Source of the DNA: Floccularia luteovirens
Taxonomy: Eukaryota; Basidiomycota; Agaricomycetes; Agaricales; Squamanitaceae
NCBI GenBank assembly: GCA_009739215.1
Contig: VSJF01000002.1
Span: 2,666,001 to 2,730,000 of the forward strand
DNA length: 64,000 bases
Direction of reading: 5' to 3'
Part shown: positions 1-13,653 of the stretch, piece after piece
How positions within the stretch are numbered: position 1 is the stretch's first letter
Layout of the letters: each line of letters opens with the position of its first letter
Notes under the pieces: generated by a model
Database searches by the model: none
Seen by the model: the letters and a program-made list of their open reading frames with translations, nothing else
What the model was told of the DNA's origin: nothing
Translations under genes and position numbers: made by a program

Positions 1-326
1 TGTATCAGCATATCTGATGATAACTGGTGCCCCTTAATCAAAGCTCCGGTTGGTACATGCATTGCAAAACTAATCAGAATTTTATTAAATCCTTCCCTTT
101 TTGGATGGGTGGTGATGGAGATGATCAAGAATTTTGAAATTGTAAACATTGCACTGACATTTTGTTGCTCCATTGCCATGAAACGAAGCAAACTGTTCGG
201 CAACGAATACAAACCCTGAAACTCCACACATACAGTCGCTTTATAATCGAGATGAGTTTGTTGTCACAAAACATATCTCTGCGAGGTATAATTACTTTGC
301 TTCAAGATCTGTCTGGACCTCTTGAC

Positions 327-2095
327 ATGCCTTCTTTCGACATCACCATTGAGGATAACTCTCCTATACTCAAATATTCACAGAACTGGATGCCAGGGTC
401 ATCCGTTAATGACTCGCTTGCTGATATGTATGTATAAATCGTACTCTTGAGTACCGATTGAGGTATCGTTCGCTGACAACTTGCATACAGGTATTCGCAA
501 AGTAGCTTCACAGTGACGAAGGCACAAGGAGAAACCATGTCCTTTGATTTCAATGGGACAAAGATACAGATATTCGGTTCAAGGCGTCCGAATCATGGCC
601 AATACACTGTGTCCGTGGACGGTCCTGTGGTATCTTCAGCAGTTGGAAATCAAGGCACTGCAAACATATTCCAATCACCGTTGTATGATTCAGGGTCATC
701 ATTCTCATATGGACATCATAGTGTTGTTTTGACAAACCAGGATACCAACTTTCTGGATGTTGACTACGTATGTCGCTCTATTGTTCAGTGCTTCTTTGTC
801 CGGGGTTGACACAGATATCTTGTAATTGTGTTGAAGGTTACATGGACTACCAAAGTGGGGGAAGATGACGAAGCACTAATCGTGACCACTATTCAGGACA
901 CGGATCCTTCATTTGTATACTCGCCAGTCTCGGTGTGGAATGTCAATCCAAAGAACGTTGGTCTATTTCTCGGAAGCTCGGGACAGTAAGTGACAAAAAA
1001 TAAAAGGTTGAACAAATGTTGAAAATTCACAGTGCGACTGCGTCTCCAGGAGCTTCCACTACCTTGACATTTACAGTAAGTTCACAAGAAAATCTTCAGG
1101 GGACCCCAATAAACACAAATTTTCAGGGCAAGGCAACTCGAACTTTTGAGTGACGAAAAATTGACCAGTTGATTGAAGGGGATGCAATCTCGCTGTATGG
1201 GCCGGTGGCACCTGATGGGGCGGCATACTCTGTGCAGTTGGATGGAGGACAGCCAAAGAACTATACCTCGAAAGGGTACACTTTCAGACCCCAATTAATG
1301 CTTTACCACGCTTCCCACCTGGGACCGGGGAGCCACGCAATTCAACTACAGCATCAATCTTTTGGGTCACAAAGCATGTATTTGGCGATTGATTATGCAG
1401 CAATATATACCACCACTACAATTACAGCGACCCCGACGGGACAGTGAGTGTTAGCTTCTATGCCATTTCGGGTAACGATGAAAAGTTCACCTGTATCTAG
1501 GTCTATGAATGGTGCGAGTCACCAGTGAGTCCCGCGTCAAACTCTAGTCAAGCAATTGACATAAGTACTTCCTTCTAGTAAACTGAGTAAAGGTACCATC
1601 GCTGGTATCGTCACCGGTATCGTTGGTGGAATTTTACTTCTAGCAGGTGTTGTTTTCTGGTTCATGAAACGTAAAGGATACATCGCATGCTCCAAGGGGA
1701 ATTCAGGGCAAGAAATAGGAGGTGCCGTTCGACCTTTCATATTACCACAACAAATGCAACAAGATTCTTCAAGTCCAACCACGTATGGTTCACCAACTTT
1801 CATCCATTCTCCAGTTCATCAATCACCAGACTCTGGGCATACACGCACGCTTACTTCAACTCCTTCTGTTGTGCGCTCTGTACATAAAAGAGCAATGAGG
1901 GGTCCATCCATTGGGACAAACATGATGAATGGTGGACCTGGAGGTACCCAGGAGCATTTTGACACTCTTTCCCAAAGAATGGGTCCAACAGTAAGGGATT
2001 TGGAGATGGGATCGAGAGAGAATGGGAGGCTTGAAGGAGGTCAGGGGTCTGTGGTTCCTCCACCGGTGTATACCCAAGAACCAGAGAATGCTTGA
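327..2095 (+). CDS. Single-pass membrane protein with two jelly-roll-like outer domains, agaric type
   Basis: Several exons join into a type I-like membrane protein. The outer part has two similar modules. The first (about 327-770) carries the FNGT/I-x-G-RRPNHG/YTVSVDG pattern common in basidiomycete transmembrane proteins of unknown function. The second (about 1030-1440) repeats the layout with GAS-TLTF and YSVQLDG. A Gly-rich stalk (KLSKGTIAGIVTG) and one hydrophobic helix (about 1600-1660) lead to an MKRKG stop-transfer and a cytosolic tail of about 140 residues rich in Ser, Pro and Thr. I chose ATG 327 because the following DITIEDNSP opening matches the family; ATG 252 is an in-frame alternative without a convincing signal peptide. 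Introns lie near 428-490, 768-837, 987-1031, 1077-1168, 1445-1500 and 1525-1578. The function is unknown; a surface sensor or sugar-binding role is inference only. Confidence 0.75.
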
Positions 2096-2714
2096 TACGG
2101 GCCACTAGTTTTGTTTTTTCTCTCTGACATGATTTCTGGGTGGATCTGGAATCCAGGGGTAATAGAAAGGAAGTGTTTCGAGCAGTTTGATTGATACTAT
2201 AGTTTGAACAGTGTAAAACATGTATATGGTAAGAGCAGAAGAGAGGCATCGCAGATGAGAGATATGCGTTCATTCCATGCGATTCTGGGTTTCAGGACCT
2301 CGTGACTGTCATGATCCGAGTTAATGACAGACAGCAGGAACACTACTAGTCCCAAGAAAGTGAAGGAGGCATGTCTTTTTGCGTAATAGCGCATGCGTGT
2401 TCAACGTTGATTATGGTTTACGGCCATTATGACATTTTTTAGAAGTACGATATTGTGGATCTAGCATATTGTAGAAATGAAGAAGCTTCAAGCAGAGCAG
2501 ACGGCGCTGAGCACGGGATTTGGATGGTGTGTTGTCACGTGACGATAAGATTTATGCAAGTAAGGCAAACTACAGCTCAACTGTCTCGTTTTGCTTGTCT
2601 GCGTCCACCTCAAGTTTTAGCCTCTACATCCTTTCTGTACCGCTTCTCTCATTTCTATACTGCCGTCTTTCTCTATAAGTCTTTCATGCAACAAGCACAG
2701 CCTACTTCACTATC
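2096..2714. other. Intergenic region with likely carrier-gene promoter
   Basis: No coding exon is evident. A TATA-like CTATAAG lies near 2670, roughly 45 bases before the carrier start, preceded by a C/T-rich stretch typical of fungal promoters. Confidence 0.4.
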
Positions 2715-4295
2715 ATGACAACTATCAATACCACTACCCCACCTCAAGCCGAGAAGAGATTACAACTAGACCAACAACAATCTTCGCCACACCCCGCAAA
2801 AAAGGGGGGCTTTGGGTTCCTCACGCCAGAAGTGGCTTCGTATTTCATAGGTATGTACTTCGCTCGACTTGCTTTCATTTTGTCCCATAACTAATCGGGG
2901 AGCCACAGCGGGCGGTTGTGCTGGTGCTGCATCGCGAACAGTTGTGAGCCCTTTGGAGCGCCTGAAAATCATTCAGTAGGTCATTCGAATCACGATAATG
3001 TGATGGGATTTATACCAGCCCCTTCCTCTAGACAAGTGCAGGTCCAAGGATCCGATGCACAATATAAAGGCGTGTGGCGAAGTCTTGTTCGGATGTGGAC
3101 AGAAGAGGGTTTTAAGGGTTTTATGAGAGGAAACGGAATAAATTGCTTGCGTATCATACCTTACAGGTGATTTTATGAACGGCGATATTGCTCTTTCTAA
3201 CTCAGCGCTAACTACTTCTCATCTCAGCGCAGTGCAATTCACAACTTACGAACAACTTAAAAAGGTCTGTTGACTTGTTTTGTACTCCTTCAATCCACGA
3301 GCAAGGTTGTACCTGACGTCATTTTCTTCCAGTGGTTTACTCGACATGGCTCCAAAGAACTCGACACACCGAAGCGACTAGCAAGTGGTGCACTAGCAGG
3401 CATAACCTCTGTCTGTACGTCTCAATTTGATATATCCACCGGATATCAATGATCCTAATAACAATCTTAGGTTCAACATACCCTCTTGATCTTGTCCGTA
3501 GCCGCCTTTCCATTGCTACAGCATCCATACCCCTGACTGCAGCAGCATTAAAAACGAACATGGCGTCCTCCACTCCCTTGGCAGCATCGCCAAAACACGC
3601 TGCTCTTGCATCTTCATACCACACATCGTCAGCGACGTCAGCTCCAGTGATTACGTACAGCAAGGCTGACTTGACAATTTTGGGTATGACACTGAAAATT
3701 GTCCGAGAAGAGGGAGGGATCCGTGCTCTTTATCGCGGTTTGGTGACAACCGCTTTCGGTGTTGCTCCATACGTTGGAATCAATTTTGCCGCATATGAAT
3801 TTCTGAGGGGGATCATTACGCCCCCTGGGAAGAGTAGTGTCGGCCGGAAGTTATCTTGCGGAGCATTGGCTGGTGAGTTGAACATAAATCGTTGATTCAA
3901 CAGATAATAAGTGAACATTGTTGAAACAGGTACAATATCACAAACTTTGACCTATCCATTTGATGTTCTGCGACGTAAGATGCAAATCACGGGTATGCAA
4001 GGAGGATCAGTCAAGTACACAGGAGCAATTGATGCTCTGCGTAGCATACTCCGAGTAGATGGGGTTCGGGGACTGTACAGAGGGCTTTGGCCCAACCTGC
4101 GTAAGGACTTGCATTTTAACAGCTTCTAATGCCGCAATAATGACACTTGTGATGATGTAGTGAAAGTGGCACCGAGTATAGCAACGTCGTTCTTCACATA
4201 TGAGCTGGTAAGTTTGCGGTTTCCCAACAGCTTGTGATAATGATTGATGATTGATGTGTTTTGACTAGGTCAAGGAGTTCTTGGTACCACCCTGA
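2715..4295 (+). CDS. Mitochondrial carrier family protein, similar to yeast YPR011C
   Basis: Nine exons (2715-2850, 2909-2975, 3032-3166, 3228-3264, 3333-3414, 3471-3872, 3930-4100, 4161-4207, 4269-4295) join in frame to a 367-residue solute carrier of the inner mitochondrial membrane. Three repeats carry the carrier signature: SPLERLK in repeat 1, YPLDLVRSRL in repeat 2 and YPFDVLRRKMQ in repeat 3, each followed by a G-x-x-x-L/M-Y/F-RG element. The repeat 1 text (GGCAGAASRTVVSPLERLK, RGNGINCLRIIPYSAVQF) is closest to what I know of yeast YPR011C, an adenosine phosphosulfate/PAP transporter, and to the CoA-carrier branch (LEU5, SLC25A42). The exact substrate is inference. The matrix loop between repeat 2 helices has an Ala/Ser/Thr-rich insert of about 45 residues that yeast proteins lack. 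All frames are intact. Confidence 0.9.
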
Positions 4296-4749
4296 TGTTG
4301 GCTTAGATTAGAGTAGATTAATGGTATTAATAGATGTCTTTTGTTCTGTCTGATCGACAGATGGACCAGCTATAGTAGCTTAACGTGTGATACATAGCAA
4401 ATTAAAATTAAAATTATTAATTCTATTATTTTGCATGTCACCTCGTATGTTCTTGCCCCCCACCATCACAGCACTCAGCACTCCATGTTTCCTATCCAAC
4501 AACGCCTATACTAGATATTCTATAAGTTTCTTTGTGAGTTCAGTCTTAACATCTCGGTTCTAACAATACAACTTTGTGTTTACCCCTGTTGCTTTCTTCA
4601 ATGTTCAATGGGCGGTAACCACTTTTGTATCACATCTCATCTCTGTTCCCTATGTCATGGAATATACCTTACTAACCATATCAATCCTGCTCCAGAATAC
4701 CATATTCTATATCAAGAACTAAGATAACACATCGTGTCACTTGGCCACG
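4296..4749. other. Intergenic region upstream of RhoGAP gene
   Basis: A/T- and C/T-rich sequence without a recognisable exon. It probably holds the carrier 3' UTR and the RhoGAP promoter and 5' UTR. Confidence 0.4.
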
Positions 4750-7700
4750 ATGCCAGAGGCCACGAGTCCAACCAGAATACTTGCCGCTGCAGCACCAAAC
4801 CATGCAGGCTCGATTGACATCAATTCAACTCCCCTGTCATCACCACCAAACGAGACCTCGTTTTCTGCGTCAGTTCCTCAGTTCATGCAGCTGCGCAAGG
4901 CTGCTTTGAATGACGGCAAGACTGATATCAGCTCGTCGGATCATCCCGTCCCTTCGTCCTCATACCCTTCTCTTACTCTTGCGGCATCACCACCAAGGAT
5001 CGTTGGCAGCAGCCTCGCAGTTGTCTCTCCTCGCTCCTCTTCTCTTCCTTCGGCTTCTATGGGCCATAGCCACAGCAAGTCTGTTCCAGCTCCGCCTGTG
5101 TCAGCGCCGTCATCATCTGCAGCACCCAAAGCCTTCCATGCCGCCGTGAGTAGCGGAAATAAGCTCAAACGCGCTTTTGTTTCTCGAAGAAAAAAGTCTG
5201 AAGACTCCACATCCTTGTTTTCACAGACCGAAAAGGGCAAAGAGCAGGACTCTAGACATCAGCTTGGGTACATTCAACAGAACAGCAGTGCTCTCCCATC
5301 GACATCAACGTTATCTTCGACTCAGGTGAAAACCTCTTCCTCACCAAATCATGCGCAGTCCAAGGGCGCTAGGCAGCTGACTCACCTGGCAACACAGGTT
5401 TTTCATGTTGGTAGTAAGAAGTCATCAAAATCACCAGTGGAAGCACCTTTACCTCCTCCACCACCGCCATTGCCGCCCAAAGCTTCATCAATCATAACGA
5501 GCCAGTCGATATCGGTGATACCCGCCCACCAGCTTCGTCCTCCTGTTGATCCTTCATCCAATTCTCGTTCATCAATAATCCCAGTCAGCCCTGCAATCGA
5601 GTCTGCGCTGGACTATATGCGTATGGGAGGAGAAATCCAAGATAAGATTATGGATGAGAGAGAATATGAGAAAGGTGATAAAGGTGATTTGAAGGAGACA
5701 TGGCGGAAGAGTGACTCGACTATCGGCCATCACACTATTAGGCAAGGTGCAGCTTCAAACAACCGCACTTCACGACCTGTGTCTGTCGCGGAATCTTTCC
5801 AGTCAACTCATACTATCGTTCCTGTTAACAAAAGATCAAGTGTGCCATTTGTCATCGACCCCGATTTTGGAATGCCCGAGGAAGAAGACGAGCTAAGCAA
5901 ATCGATCAAGGGCAATGCGGCACTACCTGGAACACACCTTACTACGTCAGCGTCTTCAGCTTCCAGGAATCGACGCTCGATGTCACTGAATTTCGGATCC
6001 CCTGTGTTCACCCAAACGCTGCCTAGTGCACCTCAGCAAGTCCCATCAGCTACAGAATTGAAGCACACCTCAGTCTCAATATCCGAAGGAGTCTCACCTT
6101 TTGTACCATCGATGACAATGCAGGATCTTCCCGAACTCACCCGTGCTGATGCAAATGGTTTCATCTCGCCAACTTTGGCAGGCTCCCAATCAACGGGGAA
6201 CCATATACGTGGAAAACTTTCTGCCTGGACTGCCTCGAGTAGTGGTAACGTGCTTTCAGATCGACGCAAACTGCCGCCTGTGCCATCCCCAGCTCAGGCT
6301 CAAAGAACAGTTTCCACGTCGTCGCATGTTGCCCCTTCGCTTAGGCAGACTGCCATCAGTATGACAAACGGGTTTGCTCCTGCAGCTGGACTTGCTAAGC
6401 GTGCTGTAGAAAAGATGGGCCGTGCATGGGGTATTAGTTCAAATTCTGCGGTTTCTGGTTATACTTCCTCGTCATCAAGCAACGCTCCCTCTTCCTATTC
6501 TAGTGCACACTCTGATTATAGCCTCGCACGAACAAGCTCTAACCAGTCCAATCCTAGTATACATGCACCTAATTCTCTCCAAAAAGGTCGATTGAGGCGC
6601 ACGCCGCACGCCGCTTCCGAATCGTACAGCATATCTTCAAGCATGACATCTGCGTCCGATTCCGACCCATTCGTGTCATCTCCTGGACCCATTCTTGGCA
6701 AACTTGTCCGAGGACCTCTTAGGACCAAAACTGGAGTACAGGTAGCTGGTAAAGTTGTTTTTGGAAGAGATCTGAAATTAGCTGTTCGGGATACGGCGAT
6801 ATATGTCGGGCGCCCTAAAGAAAAAAGCCAATCATCGTGGAGCACGGTCAAAGGAGAAAATTCTGAGCATTTAAGGGCTTTGGAGGAAAGAAAGGTACCT
6901 GCATTGGTAGCTAGGTGTGCTCAGCACCTTTTTATTTGGGGAATCCTGGAGGAGGGTCTCTTCAGGTTTGCACCTTCTTATTCCTGAAAGTAAATTCCAC
7001 GCATTTACGCCATTCATCAGGGTCAGCGGGCGTCCCGCTCATGTAGCAAAGATTCGGGCAGAGTTTGATACAGGTGATTATATATAGCCAACAAATTTTA
7101 GGATTTAAAACATTTTGACACAATTTTCTTAGGCGTCGATTACGACATGACGGACTGTGCTCCAGGTGATCTTGATCCCCATGCAGTTGCATCGGTTTTT
7201 AAGGCCTACCTCCGCGAACGTATGTAATTCCATGCTTTCTCACTCAATATTTAGACTTACTGTTTTTAGTTCCTGAGCCTATCCTAACACACGCTCTTCT
7301 ACCATATTTTGATGCTGCGATCAACCAGGAAAGTATCAATGCTTCTGATGTACCATCCGGTATCAAGACTTCTTCAAGGAATGGCGGTTTTTCTTCATCT
7401 TTAAGGAAACCACCCTCTTTATCAACGCTTGCTATGCCGTCCTTCACTGGATTGCGACCTCCTTCGAGATCTCTTATCAAAGCTCTGAGAACATTGATCG
7501 CGCAGTTACCCGAGGAAAATTGCGACCTAATCAGAACCGTCGTAGAATTGATTAGACTTACGGCTAAGCATGCAAAGGAAACGAAAATGCCGTTAAGCAA
7601 TCTACTTCTAGTCCTTTGCCCAAGTCTCAACATGAACCCCTCACTCTTGAGGATTCTATGTGAAGAACAACTATGGACGCCTGATTTCGAAGAATCACCA

Positions 7701-9044
7701 ATCATAGACATCAAAAGAGCAAGCGTTGTTATTGATATTAGTTCACCGAGCTCTGCCTCTGAAGATGAGGATGAGTTTGCGGACGCTCAAGAGAAGTTAG
7801 ATAATGACAGCATGGGAAGGGCTTCTCAGGAAAATTTGGGATCTGATTATGACGGTTCCGTGGAAGACTCTATGATAATGGAAGAACGCGATCCCCGAAG
7901 GAGGTGGACGGCTGTTGAGCGGCCAGACGTACCCACCGTTTATCTGGATAGTCAAAGTGGGTTTTCTTCGACATCCGTATCCTCGGGCCAACCCAACGAG
8001 TCACAAGATGTCCGCCATGCTACGCGTTCGAACCAAGATAATATATCAATATCCTCTGATGGTTTCTCACCTCCCCACCATTTGGCGTCAATATCTCCTC
8101 CACCTTTATCGTCGTCATCTGAATCAGTGGCAACACCAACCACGTCCTCAGGGCAACCATCTTTCTCCCACCTCCCACTAGATAATCCGGATGATACGGA
8201 CAATTTTCCAAAGCAGGGTAATCAGGAAGTTGTTGAAGGATCGCCGAAGATTGCGGAACCAATGCCCTTTGCGCTCCATCCGAGGACAATAAAATCTTTA
8301 ATCAGTAGTCCTCAAGGTGCTGTTCAGTTTCCAACGTCATCAGTACCAGAGAGTGCGATACCGTCATCTAAAAGGCGCTCCATACCTGTTTTGTCTCTAC
8401 CTGGATTTTCTTCACATGGAAATCCTGACCCCCCTTCCCCTGCTGGTTCCAATTCTTCACGCAACAGCCTACGAATGAACAAACCGTCCCTAAAACTACT
8501 ATTCTCAAAAAGATCAACATCTTCCCTTGGCGGAACACGACCATTCATTTCAAATCCTATTCCCCAAGGGGAGTCGGGTCCTTACCTTCGGGCGCCTAGA
8601 GCGGCTAGCGACTCGTCTGTGTCAACGCCACTGTCAGCAGTGACCGCCCCACAAGCTAGCATGTGTGATCTCCCGCCTACAATAGACACACCAATAGAAG
8701 GATCTTCTTTGGATTTTGATATGTTATTGCCGACAGGAACAACTTCTCCAGTTACCCAAAAACACCCAGAAGACCCGAGTTCACCTAACGGACGGCCGAC
8801 ACCTATTGCTGATTGGTATTGCTCGCCTTCTGCATCAACGTCCCGAGCTTCGCTCGCATCTCCAATGGAACCCGAAATCAACATTGAGAAGGTTACTGTG
8901 CGAGACCGTTCCACCTCAGTATCGTCAACGACTTCATCTCTACACCTGGGGTTTCTAGACGATGATAATTCCCAAGAAGACTGGTCGCGAAGCGTTCTGA
9001 GTGCGGCTGACGTTGATGGGCGTTGGACAAACCAGCGCTCGTAG
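4750..9044 (+). CDS. Large RhoGAP-domain protein
   Basis: Four exons (4750-6965, 7021-7073, 7133-7219, 7270-9044) encode about 1376 residues. The catalytic RhoGAP domain spans roughly residues 715-920. It opens with VPALVARCAQHL, has the arginine-finger motif GLFRVSG across the first exon junction, then AYLRELPEP and the conserved helix NLLLVLCPSL. RhoGAP domains speed GTP hydrolysis on Rho/Rac/Cdc42 GTPases. The domain is split by a Ser-rich insert of about 40 residues after LPYFDAAINQ. The 700-residue N-terminal and 450-residue C-terminal flanks are Ser/Pro-rich and look disordered, with a poly-Pro tract near residue 240. A short VFGRDLKLAVRD segment before the GAP domain resembles the lead-in of Sac7/Bag7-type GAPs, but orthology is not settled. 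The start is the first ATG in the frame; the open frame begins slightly upstream at a TTG. Confidence 0.9.
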
Positions 9045-9680
9045 AGGTTTTAAACAACCTTCAGTTTTTCATTTCCCTGCAGGGGATTAGGTGCTTGAGC
9101 AGACCGATGTCAATTTTATTTACCTCGGAACTTGATCCAAGTCGTTTGCGTTGCACAAGCTAGCTGGCCAAGGGCCTCACTACCTACAAGGCATACTGCT
9201 AGCAACAAACTACGAGAAGATGGATACTATCGACTATCCACCACATACCATGTGTGTTTCATCATTGAATCATTTGCTTCGTTAACACCCTCGTTGAGCG
9301 AGGAGGTCTCACAGTCAGATCCTATATTTTGATTCCATCCATCATTTGATACCCCTGTCTCTGATCACATTTCCCTGCTTCATGCTTTTGCCAAGTACAC
9401 CCTACATATGTATACGCAAATTTTCTTATAAACCTTGGTTTTTACCACATTATCCAGCTGCAACCCTAGATAATACGAGATAAACAAAATGATCAAATAA
9501 TTGATTTAAGAATGTAAATAACCTTAACCGTCAATCGTGTCGTCATTCATCATTAATTCATTAATTATGGACAGCGCTTTAGCTTTATCTCTTCTTCATC
9601 CTTCCTTCCTTTATCCCACCATCTATTAAAGAGACCGCCTTTATCAGATCAACGTTGATTAGACGCCTTCAACGTTCACC
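9045..9680. other. Intergenic region, RhoGAP terminator side and GH63 promoter
   Basis: A/T-rich, with no supported exon. A pyrimidine-rich stretch near 9585-9620 sits about 60-95 bases before the next start codon. Confidence 0.4.
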
Positions 9681-12600
9681 ATGGCTTCTGATGCACTCCG
9701 CAAGGTCCAGGATAAGATTTTCAGAGGAGGTACTCCAGATAATCAGAAGAATCCACAAGAACGCGAACCTGGTCTAACGATAAGTATTCCTAGACCCCCA
9801 GAGGCCCAAGCTCCTCCACCAAAGCTGGGTAAGCCCAACGATCCATCGCCTAAGAATCCTGCAGAATCTGTAGAGCCTGTGCGCCCATTGCGCGAAGTGC
9901 TCGCTGAGAAGCTTGGGGAAGAGTACAAAGGTGCTGAACGATATCGCCTACAACAGGATGATAACAGAGAAAGACATTGGAAGCGATGGGGACCTTATTT
10001 GAGTGACAGACAATGGGTAAGTTTTCATAACCGATACTTGGCGTTTATTCAATTTTTCGTGTATTAGGCCACAGTTCGCGAGGATTATTCTGCTGATGGA
10101 AACGCCTGGGGTCATTTTCCTCATGAACATTCTCGCTCTCGCGCCTATAGATGGGGAGAGGATGGCATTGCTGGCATATCGGACAATCATCAACGTCTCT
10201 GCTTTGCTTTGTCATTATGGAATGGGGAAGATCCCATTCTCAAGGAACGCCTTTTTGGTGTCACCGGACATCAAGGAAATCACGGTGAAGATGTTAAGGA
10301 ACTTTACTACTATCTTGATTCGACTCCAACACACTCGTACATGAAGTTTCTGTATAAATACCCTCAGCGCCGGTATCCGTACGAGGAGCTAGTAACCGAG
10401 AATCAGAATCGCAGCAGAGACGTCTCAGAATATGAGATTTTAGACACTGACGCTTTTGACGACGACCGATATTGGGATGTTTTCGTCGAGGTATGTCCCT
10501 TGCCACTGATGTCGTCTCTGCTATCTGAAAATATGCCAGTATGCGAAAGATGAAGATGACCCCAATAGCATTTTTATTCGTATCACAAGCTACAATCGCG
10601 GTCCTGATCCAGCAACTCTCCATGTCATCCCTCAATTCTGGTTTCCAAATACATGGTCTTGGTTGTTGGACAAGCCCCCTTTGCCATCTTTGAGCGGGTC
10701 GATCCGTGGTAATGACGATATTCACTGTATAACTGCACGTCACCCGTCCCTTGGAAAAACACATCTGTACTGTCTTCCCTCTCCGCCGCCAGTCGGCCCA
10801 TCAAATAATTTTGAGGTTGACCCAGATATTGATGCCGTCCAACCAGAACTTCTGTTTACAGAAAACAATACAAACTTCAGTCGGCTGTATGGAGGCACAA
10901 ACGAATCTCTCTACGTGAAAGATGCGTTTCATGATCACATAATACAGTCTCATAGGCCTCCGGAGTCCGAATCACAGCCTGAAGGGTTCTTCTCTCCAAG
11001 GACTAGACCAAGGACCGCATCTTCGTTTGCGGATGAGCCCTCAGATCTCCCCGAAGAAGGTCCTTGCACACCTTTTCCTGCAACTGCCAGCTACGTCAAC
11101 CCCCATAAAAAAGGCACCAAGTCAGCTGCACATTACACATTTGACAGTGTGCCTGGGCATGGCGGTTGCGCGGTTGTGCGATTGAAACTGACTCCGGCTC
11201 GTGTTGGACGGGACATCAGCCTGGAAGACGAAGTCGTTTTTGATGATGCTGTAGAAGAAAGGCGTCAGGAGGCAGATGAATTCTATGGGGCACTTGCCCT
11301 CGGTCCTGTTAGCGAAGACTTGAAGCAGATAATGAGGCAAGCATTTGGAGGCATGATGTGGACGAAGCAATATTATCGGTTCATTCAAAAGGAATGGCTA
11401 GAGGGTGATCCAGCTCAACCACCTCCACCACATAACCGGAAATTCATCCGGAATAGGGTGAGCATTTGGTCTGACATTTCATTTGGTCTTGAGTTGACTA
11501 ATTTACGCAGGAATGGCGTCATATGCACATCGAAGATGTTTTATCTATGCCTGATAAGTATGGTACTTTCTGTGAAATGATATATGCCGACTAATCGAAT
11601 ATATTCAAGATGGGAGTATCCTTTCTTCGCAGCCTGGGATACCGCCTTCCACTGTATACCGCTCGCAGTTCTTGATCCTTCATTTGCTAAAAAGCAACTG
11701 GATCTCTTAACAAGAGAATGGTACATGAAACCTGATGGTCAAATTCCCGCGTACGAATGGAACTTCAGCGATGTCAACCCTCCCGTTCATGCTTGGTAAT
11801 TATCAATGCTGTTAAATGTTCAAATCTGCGGGGACCAACTTTTTATTAGGGCGACTTTCAGAGTTTTCAAAATTGAGAGAAAGCTTCACGGTAGAGAAGA
11901 TTTGGCATTCCTCGAACGTGTGTTCCAGAAGCTATTACTGAATTTCACCTGGTGAGCACTTGCTTCGAATTGTTTAGTCGAAGATTATTGATGAACATAT
12001 ATTAGGTGGGTTAATCGGAAGGATCAGGGAGGACATAATGTATTTGAGGGCGGATTCCTGGGACTTGACAACATCGGAGCCTTCAATCGTTCCGAGCCCC
12101 TGCCTACTGGAGGCACGCTACGACAAGCCGATGGCACTGCATGGATGGCATTCTATTGCGTCAATATGTGAGCTCATATATATTTAAACCAGCTTCTTAA
12201 TTAACTTGGTCATAGGCTGAATATGGCCTTGGAACTTGCAAAACACAACTCGGTGTATGAAGACATTGCTTCTAAATTCTTTGAAGTAAAATCATTCCGC
12301 CTTTGCTTTGGATTTGGCTGATTTCGGTATTTTCCGTAGCATTTTATTTTTATCGCAGACGCGATGACATTCAGAGAAGGTGAACATGAAGTCAGTCTGT
12401 GGAACGAACAAGACGGCATGTACTATGACGCCATCGAATTTGAATCTGGTCACACCATGCAACTTCCTATACGTAGTCTCGTTGGGTTGATCCCCATATA
12501 TGCCACGTTGGTATTAGAGCCATCTGTTTTGAATCGCTTCCCCGGATTTAAGAAACGTATGGAATGGTTTATTGACAACCGCCCCGAAGTATCGCAGCGA

Positions 12601-13653
12601 AACATGGCAAATATGAAAGGTAATGTAAGAACCCGTAAAGGGAATGTGTTGTACTAAATCGTGGGACTTCACAGTCGGCGGCAAAGAACAACGGAGATTA
12701 TTCGCCTTGGCAAGTAAAGAAAGACTCGTGCGAATTCTTCAGAAGATGCTTGATGAGGACGAGTTCTTGAGTGAGCACGGCATCAGATCGTGCGTGCTTT
12801 TTGCCCATATTCCGTAGCTCTTCACATTCGAAGTCCTTATTCTACCTCATTCTCAGTCTCTCAAAGCTCCACAAAGAACACCCGTGGGGCATTGATGTAC
12901 ATGGCCAGCGGTATGAGGTCGGTTATTGGCCTGGGGACTCAAAGTCCGGTATGTTTGGTGGGAATTCTAACTGGAGAGGACCGATCTGTGAGTTGTTTAT
13001 GTCTGTGATATACTTGACATTCATGAGTTCTTGTGAACAATCAGGGCTAGCCACAAACTTTTTACTTATCGAGAGTTTACAACGTTTTTACCAATACTAT
13101 GGTGATGATCTCCAGGTAACACCATACGTCTTTATCCTTAATTGGATATTCCGTTATTCATGATCGATTTCCCTTTCAAGGTTGAATGTCCTACAGGATC
13201 CGGAGACTATATGAACTTGGTTGCTGTTGCGGAGGAAATACAGCACAGAATTATTCACATATTTGGGCGTGATATGCATGGAAAACGGGCTACTAATGGC
13301 GGAAATCCGAAACTAGATTATGACCCCCATTTCAAGGATTATGTCTGGTTTTATGAGGTACTATCTCCACTTTGCTCCTGGTCAGGACATTTACTGATTG
13401 GGTTGCAGTTCTTCCATGCTGACTCGGGCAAAGGTTTGGGTGCTTCACATCAAACTGGCTGGTCAGGCCTTGTTGCATACCATATACTTCAGAGTGGAGC
13501 TAGTTGCCGTCTACCTAAGACTCCGAAGAGTAAGCTTTGAAAACTGTGATTCAAAAGCATTATGAAAGTAACTGGATACAATCTTAGCCCCTCGAAGCGT
13601 ATTGCATCATTACTTTGACGTTTGTGTTATTTACGTTTGGCTTGTTGATACAT
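9681..13653 (+). CDS. Glycoside hydrolase related to GH63 (glucosidase I-like)
   Basis: About ten or more exons join to a protein of roughly 900 residues. Family landmarks in order are: [18 protein letters not shown], the early [20 protein letters not shown] block, [34 protein letters not shown] (about 11611-11660, whose Asp is a candidate catalytic acid), [22 protein letters not shown] and [12 protein letters not shown]. These fit the bacterial/fungal (alpha/alpha)6-barrel group related to mannosyl-oligosaccharide glucosidase. There is no signal peptide or membrane anchor, so it is unlikely to be the ER glucosidase I; a cytosolic alpha-glucoside or mannosylglycerate-type hydrolase is possible. 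The C-terminus is uncertain. The straightforward frame stops at 13651-13653, but a 46-base GT-AG intron after HHYFD (13620s) and one base fewer in the AAAA run near 13670 would extend an open, coding-like frame to 13788. Confidence 0.8.

Noticed and set aside
1851..2273. 140-codon minus-strand frame
   Set aside because: Antisense to the cytosolic tail of the first membrane protein; open by chance opposite Ser/Pro-rich codons.
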